Numbered from the stretch's first letter, positions 8,827-17,655 are shown. The stretch: 64,000 nucleotides of DNA from JAVBRD01 sp031548365 (GCA_031548365.1 JAVBRD010000006.1:1-64000), one strand, 5' to 3'. The notes: generated by a model from the sequence alone, not told the origin. Numbers and translations are program-made.

Positions 8827-9234
8827 ATGAGGGAGAGCGGCGTGGTGGTTTCTGTGCGCGATGGGCGCGCCGTTGTGCGCTTTGAGCGCAGCGCCATGTG
8901 CGAAAAGTGCGGGATGTGCGGCGCGGGTCGGGAGGCGAACCTCGAACTGCCGTGCCCGGAAGGCGTGCGCGAAGGAGAGACGGTGCGCGTGGCGCTCCCG
9001 GGATCTCGCGTACTCGCCGCGTCGCTCATCGCCTACGCGGTGCCGCTTGCGCTCCTGCTCGCGGGCCTGCCTGTCGGCATGTGGATCGGCGGGGAGCCTG
9101 CCGCAGCGGCTTGCGCGCTTGTCGGCGCAGGGATTGGCTTTGTCGTCGCCCGTGTGCTCGATCCATGGATTCGCAAGACAGGTTACTTTTCACCGAGAAT
9201 CATCCCCGAATCGGAAGGAACGAGCGAGGGATGA
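8827..9234 (+). CDS. RseC/SoxR-reducing system-like membrane protein
   Basis: This 135-residue protein starts at ATG 8827 after a GGGAGG site. The N-terminal half is a small beta domain with a four-cysteine cluster, MCEKCGMCGAGRE, preceded by SGVVVSVRDGRAVVRF. Two membrane segments follow (about residues 59-78 and 84-104) and then a basic tail. This is the layout of the RseC/MucC family, whose members work with Rnf-type electron-transfer complexes to reduce SoxR in enterobacteria; the role in Clostridia is unproven. An alternative in-frame start at 8794 overlaps tcdA and lacks support. It is followed 17 bases later by thioredoxin, which suggests a redox link. Confidence 0.75.
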   Translation: MRESGVVVSVRDGRAVVRFERSAMCEKCGMCGAGREANLELPCPEGVREGETVRVALPGSRVLAASLIAYAVPLALLLAGLPVGMWIGGEPAAAACALVGAGIGFVVARVLDPWIRKTGYFSPRIIPESEGTSEG

Positions 9235-9251
9235 ACAAAGGAGGATCAATC

Positions 9252-9581
9252 ATGGCCAGTGAACAGATCGTACAGCTGACCGCTGAAAGCTTTGACACCG
9301 AGGTTCTGAAGTCCGGCGTGCCCGTGCTCGTGGATTTCTGGGCGCCGTGGTGCGGACCATGCCGCATGGTCGCGCCCATCCTGGACCAGCTCGCTGAGGA
9401 TTACGAAGGCAAAATCAAGATCGCCAAGCTCAACGTGGACGACTTCCCGCAGGTGGCGGGACACTACGGCGTCATGAGCATCCCAACGCTCATCTGCTTT
9501 AAGGACGGCCAGCTCAGCCAGAAGGTCGTAGGCGCGCGCGGTAAGCCTGAGCTCAAGACCGTACTCGACGGCCTGCTGTAA
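9252..9581 (+). CDS. trxA: Thioredoxin
   Basis: ATG 9252 follows a strong AAAGGAGG site. The 109-residue product is a complete thioredoxin with the active site WAPWCGPCRM near residues 28-37, the buried Asp in VLVDFW and the cis-proline loop SIPTLICF. It is a cytoplasmic disulfide reductase normally recycled by thioredoxin reductase (not in this window). It probably shares a transcript with the RseC-like gene, 17 bases upstream. Confidence 0.95.
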   Translation: MASEQIVQLTAESFDTEVLKSGVPVLVDFWAPWCGPCRMVAPILDQLAEDYEGKIKIAKLNVDDFPQVAGHYGVMSIPTLICFKDGQLSQKVVGARGKPELKTVLDGLL

Positions 9582-9597
9582 GCGGTGATGCATACAT

Positions 9598-9620
9598 AAG
9601 CGCGAATGCTGCGGCGTTCG
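9598..9620 (+). repeat. 23-base direct repeat, copy 1
   Basis: Identical to 9770-9792. It starts AAGCGCGAATGC and ends GGCGTTCG. It lies 17 bases after the trxA stop and may serve as a weak trxA terminator stem with TTCGGGCTT. Confidence 0.7.
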
Positions 9621-9769
9621 GGCTTCAGTGTGATGGCAAGCCCTCGCTGTTGCTTTGGGTTCGTCATCAAAGCCGATCGGAAGCTGAGGTTTGCCGCAAG
9701 ACTCTGCGGGTTGTTTGCGGATCTCCAGGCAAGCACGACGAAGCCGAAATCCGACTTTGTCACCGTATG

Positions 9770-9792
9770 AAGCGCGAATGCTGCGGCGTTCG
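9770..9792 (+). repeat. 23-base direct repeat, copy 2, within a terminator-like hairpin
   Basis: Identical to 9598-9620. With the following CGCTTTT it forms a perfect 9-bp stem, AAGCGCGAA with TTCGCGCTT, then TTTGC. It resembles an intrinsic terminator in form. Confidence 0.65.
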
Positions 9793-9823
9793 CGCTTTTG
9801 CTATCCGGCGCGCGATTTTGGAC

Positions 9824-9852
9824 TTGATGTGACGGTTCATCGCTGTTATCAT
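9824..9852 (+). promoter_or_regulatory. Candidate sigma-A promoter of the GH78-aminotransferase-PHP-VanW operon
   Basis: TTGATG at 9824-9829 and TATCAT at 9847-9852 are 17 bases apart (4 and 5 of 6 consensus matches). The next ATG with a ribosome site is 9882. Confidence 0.5.
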
Positions 9853-9881
9853 GGAAAACACACGTCGTGGGGGTGAAAAAC

Positions 9882-12191
9882 ATGCCCGTTGAGAACGCGA
9901 GCTGGATTTGGCCGGGGACGCGGTTTGTCGATCTGGTGTGTCGCTTTGCGCAGTTCAAGCGTGTGTTTGAGCTGACGGCGGAGGAAGCGCGCTCCGCGCG
10001 CGCGTTGGTGTCCGCCGACAGGCTGTACCGCCTGTACCTAAACGGCGTGCACGTGGCGTCCGGGCCTGCGCGCGGGTTTCAAAATCAGTGGCATTATGAC
10101 GTGGTCGATCTTTCCGCGTACGCGCGGGAAGGTGTCAACCACATTGCTGCGGAAGTTTATCAGCCGGGCGTCAACACATTCTCCTACAGGCACGAAGGCA
10201 GCGCGGGTTTTATCGCGTCGGTGGAGGCGGGGGAGCGCGAGATCGTCACGGACAGCGACTGGCATTGCCGCTTCTCGCCCGGAAGGCGCAAGGATGCCGC
10301 GATCATGAGCATTCAGCTTGGGCATCAGGAGCATATCGACGCGCGCGAGGACGATCGAAGCTGGATGCTCACGCGGACGTTGGACGCAAGCTTTGGGCGG
10401 CCTCACACAGCCGTTTTCGGCAGCATGCCGTGGCCATACATGGCAAAGTCGCCATTGCCCATGCTTTCGGGTGAAAAGGTGGACGCAGATCCCGCGTTTT
10501 CGTGCGATACGCCGCTTTATACGGAATGTCTCAGCCTGACCAACGCCACACACTCCTTCATCCACGCGACGGAGGGAGCGGTCTATGGGCGTGCCGATGA
10601 GGCGAGGCTTGTGTCGGGGAAAGACACCGCGCGCGTGCTGGTCATGGATCTGGGCCGCGTATGCGTGGGGCGCGTGGAGCTGTCGTTTTCGGGCGCGCTG
10701 GGCGATGAGGTTGTGGACGTCGTCTACTGCGAGGTCGTTGACGAGAGCGGTAAACCCAAGGTGTACTTGGGCGAGACGAGCATCGCGTCACGCGTGATTC
10801 TGCGCCCTGGTGATCAGACGGTCACCATCATGCAAAAGATGGGCTTCCGCTACGCTGCGCTCTGCCTTTATGGCAAAGGGGATTTGCGCGCCGCCGTGAC
10901 GGTATTCGAGGAAATCTACCCGTTAGATGTGACCGGAGGGCTGATGTGCTCCGATCCACAGATCAACGACATCCTCGCGATGTGTGAGCGAACGCAGCGC
11001 ATCTGCTCCCTCGACGGATACGTGGACACGCCGTGGAGAGAGCAGGGCCAGTGGTGGGGCGACGCGCGCATCCAGTTCAAGAACACACTGGCCATTGCGC
11101 GCGAACTGAAACTATTTTCGTTTGGTACGGCGCAGACCGGGTATGTACAGATTGGGAACGGGCTGACCTATGGTCTTTCGCCCTCCCGCGCGCATACCTG
11201 CATTTTGCCGGATTTCACGCTCCAGTGGCTGCTCGGAATCGTGGAGCTGTGCCGTGCGCGCGGCGACATGAAGCCCTTCGAACGCCACTACAAGGGGATC
11301 AAGCGCGCGCTGGCGTACTTTGGCGAGAGTGCGCCCAAGATTGGCGCCTTGCTTGCGCACGACAAGCGCTACTGGCTCTTTCTCGACTGGGCGAACATCG
11401 ACCGGAGCGGCGCGCCCGCCGTGTACAACCTGTGGTGGCTGCTCACGCTGCGAAACGTGTCCATTCTGGCGCGCGCGTCGGGCCATGAAAAATTCGCTGT
11501 TCGGCTTGAGGAAAATGCGAGCGCGCTCCATGCGGAGATCATGCGCGCGTTGTTTGACGAGGAACAGGGGCTTCTGTGCGACGGTCTTGACGCGGAGGGC
11601 AACCGCCTTCCCACATGCGGCGTACACGCGCAGACGCTGGCCATACTTTGCGGCGTCGCGGGGGAACACCACGCCGACATGCTGGAGAAACGTTTGCTCC
11701 CCTTTTTAAGAGGAGAAAGACAGCCGGATCAACCCTCGACGTATTGGACCGCGTATGTGCATGAAGCGGCGCTGCATTACGGATATCGGCGCGAGGTCAT
11801 CGATCACATCCTTCGCGAGTGGACGCCCATGCTTGCGGACGGATCCTGCCACGAGCTTGCGGGCGTTCGCGACGGGCGGAACTCAATCAGCCACGCGTGG
11901 TCGGCGCACCCGCTGCACATCCTCCCCCTCGCGCTGTTTGGGGTTGACCCGCTCGCGGGCGCTGACAGTCTCGCGCATATCGCGCCTTGGTTTGACGAAA
12001 GACTTTCGTTTGCGCGGCTGGCGCGACCGTGGAAGAACGGTACCCTCGTGTGCGCCTGGCGGCGCAATGGGAGCGAGATCGCGCTTGAGATAGAGTGCCC
12101 CGAAGGGCTGACGCTGATTGTCGAGCTGCAGGAGGGCGCGCGCGTGGTCACGCATAATTCGCGCATCACATTATCCGGAGGACATGAATGA
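9882..12191 (+). CDS. Alpha-L-rhamnosidase-like glycoside hydrolase (GH78 type)
   Basis: ATG 9882 follows a GGGGGTG site and gives 769 residues; the frame is open back to 9867 without support. The N-terminal beta region (ASWIWPG, then LYRLYLNGVHVASGPARGF) matches the rhamnosidase N-domain that recognises the sugar. The six-hairpin catalytic domain begins near residue 350 with SLDGYVDTPWREQGQWWGDARIQ, the GH78 signature region holding the acidic catalytic residues. No signal peptide is visible, so it acts in the cytoplasm on imported rhamnosides. Its stop overlaps the next start (ATGA at 12188-12191), implying translational coupling. Substrate specificity is inferred from family only. Confidence 0.8.
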   Translation: MPVENASWIWPGTRFVDLVCRFAQFKRVFELTAEEARSARALVSADRLYRLYLNGVHVASGPARGFQNQWHYDVVDLSAYAREGVNHIAAEVYQPGVNTFSYRHEGSAGFIASVEAGEREIVTDSDWHCRFSPGRRKDAAIMSIQLGHQEHIDAREDDRSWMLTRTLDASFGRPHTAVFGSMPWPYMAKSPLPMLSGEKVDADPAFSCDTPLYTECLSLTNATHSFIHATEGAVYGRADEARLVSGKDTARVLVMDLGRVCVGRVELSFSGALGDEVVDVVYCEVVDESGKPKVYLGETSIASRVILRPGDQTVTIMQKMGFRYAALCLYGKGDLRAAVTVFEEIYPLDVTGGLMCSDPQINDILAMCERTQRICSLDGYVDTPWREQGQWWGDARIQFKNTLAIARELKLFSFGTAQTGYVQIGNGLTYGLSPSRAHTCILPDFTLQWLLGIVELCRARGDMKPFERHYKGIKRALAYFGESAPKIGALLAHDKRYWLFLDWANIDRSGAPAVYNLWWLLTLRNVSILARASGHEKFAVRLEENASALHAEIMRALFDEEQGLLCDGLDAEGNRLPTCGVHAQTLAILCGVAGEHHADMLEKRLLPFLRGERQPDQPSTYWTAYVHEAALHYGYRREVIDHILREWTPMLADGSCHELAGVRDGRNSISHAWSAHPLHILPLALFGVDPLAGADSLAHIAPWFDERLSFARLARPWKNGTLVCAWRRNGSEIALEIECPEGLTLIVELQEGARVVTHNSRITLSGGHE

Positions 12192-13354
12192 AGTTCAGCA
12201 ATCGGCTTGACGCGCTCTCGTCCGGCGTATTCACACGGCTCGCGGAGAAAAAGCGCGAGCTATGCGGACGGGGTGTCGACGTCATCGACCTCTCCGTCGG
12301 CTCGCCCGACCGCGCGCCCGCTCCCCACATCGTCGAAGCGCTCGTTCGGTCCGCGCAGCTGGCAGAAGCAAACTACGCGTACCCCATCATGGACAAACCC
12401 GAGCTGCGGGAAGCGGTGTGCGCGTGGTACGCCCGCAGGTTCAACGTTACTTTAGACCCAAAGGCACAGGTGCACTCACTGTGTGGCTCTCAAGATGGAC
12501 TTGCGCACATTGCGCTCGCGCTGTGTGATCCTGGCGACGTCGTGCTCGTACCCGGTCCGTGTTACCCGATTTTCAGCGCGGGACCGATCATCGGAGGCGC
12601 GAAGGTGTACGAGGTACCCCAGCGCGAGGAGCTTGGGGGGATGATGGATCTCGGGGCCATTCCCGCCGATGTTTTGGCGCGTGCGCGGCTGATCATCGCG
12701 TCCTACCCGAACAATCCGACGTGCTCGCTTGCGCGTCCCGGGTTCTTTGAGGAGCTGGTTCGGTTTGCGCAAAAGCACGACATCGCCATCCTGCACGATA
12801 ATGCATACTGCGAGTTGACATTCGACGGCGCGCGCTCGGGAAGCTTCCTCGAGGTCGAAGGCGCGTGCGACGTAGGTGTGGAGTTCAACTCGCTCTCCAA
12901 GACGTACAACATGGCGGGGTGCCGTGTTGGGTTCGCGCTTGGAAACGCGGAGATGATCGCGCGGATTGCCCGCATCAAGAGCCAGTTGGATTACGGCGTG
13001 TTTCTGCCGGTGCAGGACGCGGCGATCGCCGCGTTGAACGGCCCGCAGGATTGTGTCGCGCAGACACGGAGCGCGTACCAGGAGCGGCGAGATGTGCTCG
13101 TGGCCGGGCTTCGCGAATGCGGATGGCCCGTCAAAATGCCCGAGGGTACGATGTTTTGCTGGGCAAAAATGCCGGATTGCGGCATGGATTCTCTCTCGTT
13201 TGCGCTTTGGCTAGCGGACGTAGCAGGTGTGATCGCCACCCCCGGCTCAAGCTTCGGCTTGGGCGGAGAGGGGCACTTGCGCTTTGCACTCGTCGCGGAT
13301 AAGGCGCGTACTGCTCAGGCAGTGGAGCGCGTACGCTGCGCGGGGCGTCCATGA
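12188..13354 (+). CDS. Class I/II PLP aminotransferase (LL-diaminopimelate/alanine aminotransferase-like)
   Basis: The 388-residue protein is a fold-type I PLP enzyme. DLSVGSPDRAP, YAYPIMDKPELREAV, the PNNPT loop in ASYPNNPTCS, LHDNAYCELTFDG and the Schiff-base lysine in SLSKTYNMAGCRVGF (about Lys238) are all present. Closest by eye are LL-DAP aminotransferase-like proteins of Firmicutes, which act on diaminopimelate precursors or other amino acids; the substrate cannot be fixed. It starts at the ATGA overlap with the GH78 gene, with GGAGGA just upstream, and its own stop overlaps the PHP start. Pairing with a rhamnosidase has no obvious metabolic logic. Confidence 0.85.
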   Translation: MKFSNRLDALSSGVFTRLAEKKRELCGRGVDVIDLSVGSPDRAPAPHIVEALVRSAQLAEANYAYPIMDKPELREAVCAWYARRFNVTLDPKAQVHSLCGSQDGLAHIALALCDPGDVVLVPGPCYPIFSAGPIIGGAKVYEVPQREELGGMMDLGAIPADVLARARLIIASYPNNPTCSLARPGFFEELVRFAQKHDIAILHDNAYCELTFDGARSGSFLEVEGACDVGVEFNSLSKTYNMAGCRVGFALGNAEMIARIARIKSQLDYGVFLPVQDAAIAALNGPQDCVAQTRSAYQERRDVLVAGLRECGWPVKMPEGTMFCWAKMPDCGMDSLSFALWLADVAGVIATPGSSFGLGGEGHLRFALVADKARTAQAVERVRCAGRP

Positions 13355-14217
13355 AGCCGCATTTTTCGCAGATCGACCTGCACACACATTCAAGCGCGTC
13401 GGACGGGTCACTGTCTCCGCGCGAGCTTGTACGGTGCGCGGCTGTTGAAGGCGTGACGACGCTGGCTGTATGCGATCACAATACCGTATTGGGTGTAGCC
13501 GAGGCCAAGGACGAAGGAGTCAAGCTGAACGTCGAGGTCGTCGCGGGCGTTGAGCTGAGCATGGGCGAACGCGCGGAGTGGCACTTGCTCGGGCTGTTTG
13601 TGGACGCTGCCGCGCCGTCGCTCAAGGCTGCGGAGGAAAAATTGTGTGCGGCGCGGCGCGAGCGGCACGCAGGTATCCTGGACAGACTGTCTGCGCTCAA
13701 CATCACGTTGAGCGCGGACGATATACTGATGGGGAACATCCCATCCCGTGTGCACATCGCGCGAGCTCTGGTCAAGGCGGGCGTGGTCAAGAGTGTGGAT
13801 CTGGCGTTCAGCAAACTCTTGACCCCGGGGCGACCCGCGTTTGTTGAGCTCAAGCGGATCTCCGCGCGCGAAGCCGTGGACGCGGTACTCGGCGCCGGCG
13901 GCGTGGCCGCGATCGCGCACCCGCTCAGGCACGCGCGGCTCGATGGCCGGATGCTCGACCACCTCACGCTCCTCAGGGAGATGGGCATGCGTGCGGTTGA
14001 GTGCCATCACCCCGCGCACACGCCTGCCGACGCACTCGCGCTTGAGCGGTTCTGTGAACGCGAGGGATTGCTTGTCACCGGGGGTAGCGATTTTCATGGC
14101 GATCTCGGCGCGACTCCCGGAGACACGGGCTCGCGCTGGCCGCTTGCCGCAGCTCATCTCAGCGCGCTTAGGCAGGAGGCCTTCGCGCAGCACCACACAA
14201 TGGAGGAAAGTTCATGA
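13351..14217 (+). CDS. PHP-domain phosphoesterase (RNase AM/nucleoside bisphosphate phosphatase-like)
   Basis: A 288-residue protein with all the PHP metal-ligand motifs in order: DLHTHSSASDGSLSP at residues 9-23, AVCDHNTV, GVELS, IAHPLRH and GGSDFHG near the C-terminus. Proteins of this size and motif set (YciV/RNase AM-like) hydrolyse 3',5'-nucleoside bisphosphates or trim RNA 5' ends. A cytoplasmic trinuclear metal enzyme is expected. Both ends overlap neighbours by ATGA, so it is tightly coupled to the aminotransferase and the VanW gene. Confidence 0.85.
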   Translation: MKPHFSQIDLHTHSSASDGSLSPRELVRCAAVEGVTTLAVCDHNTVLGVAEAKDEGVKLNVEVVAGVELSMGERAEWHLLGLFVDAAAPSLKAAEEKLCAARRERHAGILDRLSALNITLSADDILMGNIPSRVHIARALVKAGVVKSVDLAFSKLLTPGRPAFVELKRISAREAVDAVLGAGGVAAIAHPLRHARLDGRMLDHLTLLREMGMRAVECHHPAHTPADALALERFCEREGLLVTGGSDFHGDLGATPGDTGSRWPLAAAHLSALRQEAFAQHHTMEESS

Positions 14218-15749
14218 ACCGTCGTTCGCACCAATCGGCGAGCGAGCTTAAGCGAAAACAGCAGCGGCGAAAGCAAAAACTGCTCCGGCAGCGCATCATT
14301 GCCGTTGCGCTGACAGCGTTCGCCGGCGCGCTCATTTTTTTCCTGATCCAGGCGTTTGATCAAGGTGAGGGACCGGTGTCCGGTCCGGGTACAACCGGGC
14401 AAGCGCGCGCATCGGCGACGCCCAAGGTATCCGATGCGCCGGTTGTGGTCAAGAATGTTTTTGTCGACGGTGTGGACATCTCGGGCATGAGCCGGAGTCA
14501 GGCGAAGGCTGCGGTGCTTGAGAAAAACGCGGAACGCATCGGGGGCATGAAACTCACGGTGACCAACGGAACCGATCAGTGGGCGATCGCGCCCGAAGAC
14601 ATCGGAGCGTCGGTCAATGTCGATAAGGCGCTCGACGAGGCGATGACCATTGGGCGTACAGGCACATCGGCCGAGCAGCGCGAAGCCGCGAGGAAGCTGG
14701 AATCCCAGCCGTATCAGGGGACGACCAAGCTGACGTTTGACAAAAAACTGCTGGAGACATCGCTCAACGGCATCAAAAAGCAGCTCGACGATCCCGCGCA
14801 GAGCGCTGGCGTTGAGTTTACGCCGCGCGCCAAGAACCCGTTCAACTTCACGCCGGAAGCGCCGGGCAGAGAGTTTGACTTGGATGACGCGATGCAAAAA
14901 GCGGAGGAGCTTCTCAACGCCGGGCATGGCGGCGTGGTTCCCGCGGTGATCAAGAGTGTCGCGCCCGCGACGCGCGTCGCCGATCTTGAAAAGGCGACCT
15001 CAGAGATCATCACTGTGACCACATCGCTGAAAAACAGCACGGAAAACCGGACGTTCAACATCCAGCGTGCGCTCGCGCACTTTGACGGGCTGATTGTCCA
15101 ACCGGGAGAAGAGGTCTCCTTCAACGACATCGTGGGGCCGCGGACGGAGGAAAACGGCTATCGCACCGCGAAGGTCATTTTGAACGACGATTTTGTTGAC
15201 GGGCCTGGTGGAGGCGTCTGCCAAGTGTCCACGACGCTATACCACGCGGCGGTCAGATCGGGGCTTGAGATCGTCAAACGATCCAAACACACGCTCAAAG
15301 TCGCGTATGTACCGCTCGGGCAGGACGCGACGGTCGATTACGGCACCAAGGACTTTATCTTCAAGAACAACACGGAACTGCCCGTGTTCTTTGAGTGTCA
15401 GGCCGACGAGAAAAACGTGACGATCACGGTGTTCGGACGGCCCATCCCTGGCGGCGAGAACATCAAAATCGTCACCGAGATTCTAGAAGAGACGCCTGCG
15501 CCGCCGCCCGAGATTATTGTGATTGACGATCCCAACAACACGATCATCCCTAAGGGTAAAAACTCCATCGAGAAGCCCGCTTCGCGTGAGGGATACAAAG
15601 TCAAGACATGGCGCGTGTTTATGAAGGAAGGCAAGGAAGTGCGGCGCGTGGGGCTCTACACCGACACGTACAAGACCGTGACCGGCACGCTCTACTCAAG
15701 AACCGAGCTGCCTGCCGTTCCCCCGGTCACCCCAAAGCCCGCGCAATAG
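14214..15749 (+). CDS. VanW-family cell-wall protein with membrane anchor
   Basis: The 511-residue product has a basic cytoplasmic head (RRSHQSASELKRKQQRRKQK), one membrane segment near residues 27-46 and an extracellular body. A YoaR-type peptidoglycan-binding-like region spans about residues 80-260. The VanW domain follows at about 280-415, with EEVSFNDIVGPR, GPGGGVCQVSTTLYHAA and a KVAYVPLGQDATVDYGTKD tail. A G5-like domain closes the protein at about 445-505. Such proteins are common surface proteins in Clostridia; their exact role is unknown. Start at the ATGA overlap with the PHP gene, with GGAGGAAAG ahead. Confidence 0.85.
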   Translation: MNRRSHQSASELKRKQQRRKQKLLRQRIIAVALTAFAGALIFFLIQAFDQGEGPVSGPGTTGQARASATPKVSDAPVVVKNVFVDGVDISGMSRSQAKAAVLEKNAERIGGMKLTVTNGTDQWAIAPEDIGASVNVDKALDEAMTIGRTGTSAEQREAARKLESQPYQGTTKLTFDKKLLETSLNGIKKQLDDPAQSAGVEFTPRAKNPFNFTPEAPGREFDLDDAMQKAEELLNAGHGGVVPAVIKSVAPATRVADLEKATSEIITVTTSLKNSTENRTFNIQRALAHFDGLIVQPGEEVSFNDIVGPRTEENGYRTAKVILNDDFVDGPGGGVCQVSTTLYHAAVRSGLEIVKRSKHTLKVAYVPLGQDATVDYGTKDFIFKNNTELPVFFECQADEKNVTITVFGRPIPGGENIKIVTEILEETPAPPPEIIVIDDPNNTIIPKGKNSIEKPASREGYKVKTWRVFMKEGKEVRRVGLYTDTYKTVTGTLYSRTELPAVPPVTPKPAQ

Positions 15750-15766
15750 TTATTCGGAGGTCGACC

Positions 15767-16609
15767 ATGGACATCAAGAGAATCGGCGTGATGGCGGACT
15801 CGTTCAGGCTTGGATTTGCCGGCGGGCTTAAGCGTGCTTCTGCGATGGGCGTGGGCGCGGTGCAGGTATACGCGTCAGGGGAGTTAGCGCCATCCGAGAT
15901 GAGCGCGGTCAGGCGCGCGGAAGCGCTCAAGCTAGCGCGCGGTATGGGGCTTCGGTTTTCCGCGATTTGTGGAGAGCTTGGCGGTCACGGGATCGCGAAC
16001 GCCACGGAGAATGAATGGAAAATCAGCGAGCTCTGCCGCATCATTGAGCTGACGGCCGACCTTGATTGCGATGTGATGACCACGCACATCGGCGTCATCC
16101 CCGCTGACCCGCAGCATCCGCGCAGGAAAACTATGCGCGAAGCGATGGAAGCGCTCAGCCAGCGCGCAGCGCCGCTCGGTGTGCGCATCGCGATTGAGAC
16201 AGGTCCGGAGCCAACGGATGTTCTGCGCTCGTTTCTTGATGAATTTCAGGGGGTTACCGTCGGCGTGAATTACGATCCCGCAAACATCGCGATGGTGCTG
16301 GGGCTTGATCCCGTGGCGGGCGTCTCGGTGGTCAGAGACAGGATCTTTCACACGCACGTCAAGGATGGCAGAATGCTCAAATTCCTAGGAGCGGAGCCGA
16401 TTTACGACTTTTTCGCCGAGGGCGGCATCGGAGATTTGCGGCTTTCAGACTATTTTGTTGAAACGCGGCTTGGTCAAGGAAGCGTGGACTTCAAGGCGTG
16501 GGTTGCCGCGCTGGGTGCGTATACCGGCTTCTTTACGATCGAGCGTGAAGTTGGGGAGCATCCTGAGAAGGACATCGCGGACGCCGTTGCGTTCCTTGAA
16601 GCACTTTAG
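15767..16609 (+). CDS. Sugar phosphate isomerase/epimerase family protein
   Basis: ATG 15767 has a TCGGAGG site and gives 280 residues; the frame extends upstream into the VanW gene without support. It is a TIM-barrel of the xylose-isomerase-like family: GVMADSFRL, VMTTHIGVIP, VRIAIETGPEP, VGVNYDPANIAMV, FHTHVKDGRM and the terminal TIEREVGE provide the usual metal-binding Glu/Asp/His set. It presumably acts on a sugar or polyol; the substrate is unknown. It follows the VanW gene by 17 bases and may be the last gene of the transcript from 9824. Confidence 0.8.
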   Translation: MDIKRIGVMADSFRLGFAGGLKRASAMGVGAVQVYASGELAPSEMSAVRRAEALKLARGMGLRFSAICGELGGHGIANATENEWKISELCRIIELTADLDCDVMTTHIGVIPADPQHPRRKTMREAMEALSQRAAPLGVRIAIETGPEPTDVLRSFLDEFQGVTVGVNYDPANIAMVLGLDPVAGVSVVRDRIFHTHVKDGRMLKFLGAEPIYDFFAEGGIGDLRLSDYFVETRLGQGSVDFKAWVAALGAYTGFFTIEREVGEHPEKDIADAVAFLEAL

Positions 16610-16658
16610 CCGCTCGCGTGAGCTGCCGCGATTCTCTCCACAGAAAGGCTGATGTGAC

Positions 16659-17555
16659 TTGGCGCGAAAGCGCATATGGGCATGGTTTGCGTTCGCGTTG
16701 TCGCTGATGATGGCGGCTGCGCCTGTGCGCACATCCCTGGCTGAAACGCCTATGCCTTTGCAGACCCCCGCGCCTTCCGCGCTGGGAACGCCCGATGCGA
16801 CGCACGAACCAACGCCCACGCCTGAACCGTTTTTATGGCCTAACACAGTTGTCAAGGACGCCACGGTCATCAAGCAGGGCGATTCGCACGACGGCATCAT
16901 CCTGATTCAGCAAAGGCTGAGGGCGCTTGGGTACTTCAACTACAAAATTACGGGCGAATTTGGCAACGTGACAAAGCTCGCGATCATGGCGTTTCAGCGT
17001 GAGAACGGTCTTGAGGATGATGGCGCGATCGGCGTCAAAACGAACGAGTTGTTGTTCTCCAACATGGCTCGGCGCGGCTTTGGCGCGCGCGGTCGCCCCA
17101 CGCCCACGCCCAAGCCCAGAGTCACGCCCACTCCCAAGAAGGACACGAGCGCGCCCAAGTACGGTACGCTGATCGAGTGGAGCAGGGCGCAGAGCCTTGT
17201 CAGGCCGGGCGAGACGTTTACCATCATCGATTATTCGACACGCATCAGCTGGAAGGAGCGCCGCTTGGGCGGGGACAACCATCTGGACAGCGAACCGCTG
17301 ACAAAGGCGGACACGGCCAAGCTCAAGCAGGTGTACGGCGGACGGTTCTCGTGGTCGCGCCGAGCGGTGCTGATCAAAGTCGGGTCAAAGTACTATGCGG
17401 CGTCCATCAACGGGTATCCGCATTCTCCCTACCGCATCAAAGACAACAACTATCCGGGGCACCACTGCGTGCACTTCTACAAGAGCCGCACGCACGGCTC
17501 CAACAGCTCAGACCCCGACCATCAGCGGATGGTCAAGCGCGCGGCGGGGCAGTAA
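16659..17555 (+). CDS. Exported peptidoglycan-binding domain protein
   Basis: Start is TTG 16659 after AGAAAGG. Residues 1-29 form a signal peptide with likely cleavage after TSLA. A Pro/Thr-rich stretch follows, then a PG_binding_1 domain at about residues 65-130 (ILIQQRLRALGYFNYKITGEFGNVTKLAIMAFQ, read in two overlapping pieces) and a second TPTPKPRVTPTPKK linker. The C-terminal 120 residues carry PHSPYR, GHHCVHFYKSRTHGS and DPDHQRMV, a His/Cys-containing module seen in clostridial wall proteins that recalls an L,D-transpeptidase-like active site. Function at the cell wall is likely; the catalytic activity is unproven. Confidence 0.75.
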   Translation: MARKRIWAWFAFALSLMMAAAPVRTSLAETPMPLQTPAPSALGTPDATHEPTPTPEPFLWPNTVVKDATVIKQGDSHDGIILIQQRLRALGYFNYKITGEFGNVTKLAIMAFQRENGLEDDGAIGVKTNELLFSNMARRGFGARGRPTPTPKPRVTPTPKKDTSAPKYGTLIEWSRAQSLVRPGETFTIIDYSTRISWKERRLGGDNHLDSEPLTKADTAKLKQVYGGRFSWSRRAVLIKVGSKYYAASINGYPHSPYRIKDNNYPGHHCVHFYKSRTHGSNSSDPDHQRMVKRAAGQ

Positions 17556-17587
17556 TAGGCTCTGTGGCCGCGATTGATGAAGTGGGC

Positions 17588-17626
17588 GGCGGCGCGAGGC
17601 ATAAGGTCTTGGCGCCGCCGTTTCCT
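17588..17626 (+). terminator. Probable intrinsic terminator after the peptidoglycan-binding protein
   Basis: GGCGGCGC at 17588-17595 pairs with GCGCCGCC at 17612-17619, followed by GTTTCCTT. The stem is GC-rich but the T-run is broken. Confidence 0.4.
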
Positions 17627-17655
17627 TGACGAGCGGGCGGCGCGGGTGTTACTAT
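17626..17655 (+). promoter_or_regulatory. Candidate sigma-A promoter of rbgA-rnhB-yraN
   Basis: TTGACG at 17626-17631 (5 of 6) and TACTAT at 17650-17655 (4 of 6) are separated by 18 bases, about 50 bases before the rbgA start. Confidence 0.5.

Larger units (their letters stand above)
9582..9881. other. Intergenic region with a 23-base direct repeat and hairpins
   Basis: No gene with a ribosome site is visible in these 300 bases. A 23-base sequence occurs twice, perfectly, at 9598-9620 and 9770-9792. Each copy begins a hairpin: in the second, AAGCGCGAA (9770-9778) pairs with TTCGCGCTT and is followed by a short T-rich stretch, resembling a terminator. In the first the right arm carries one mismatch (TTCGGGCTT). 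The right end contains the promoter for the GH78 gene. Confidence 0.6.
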
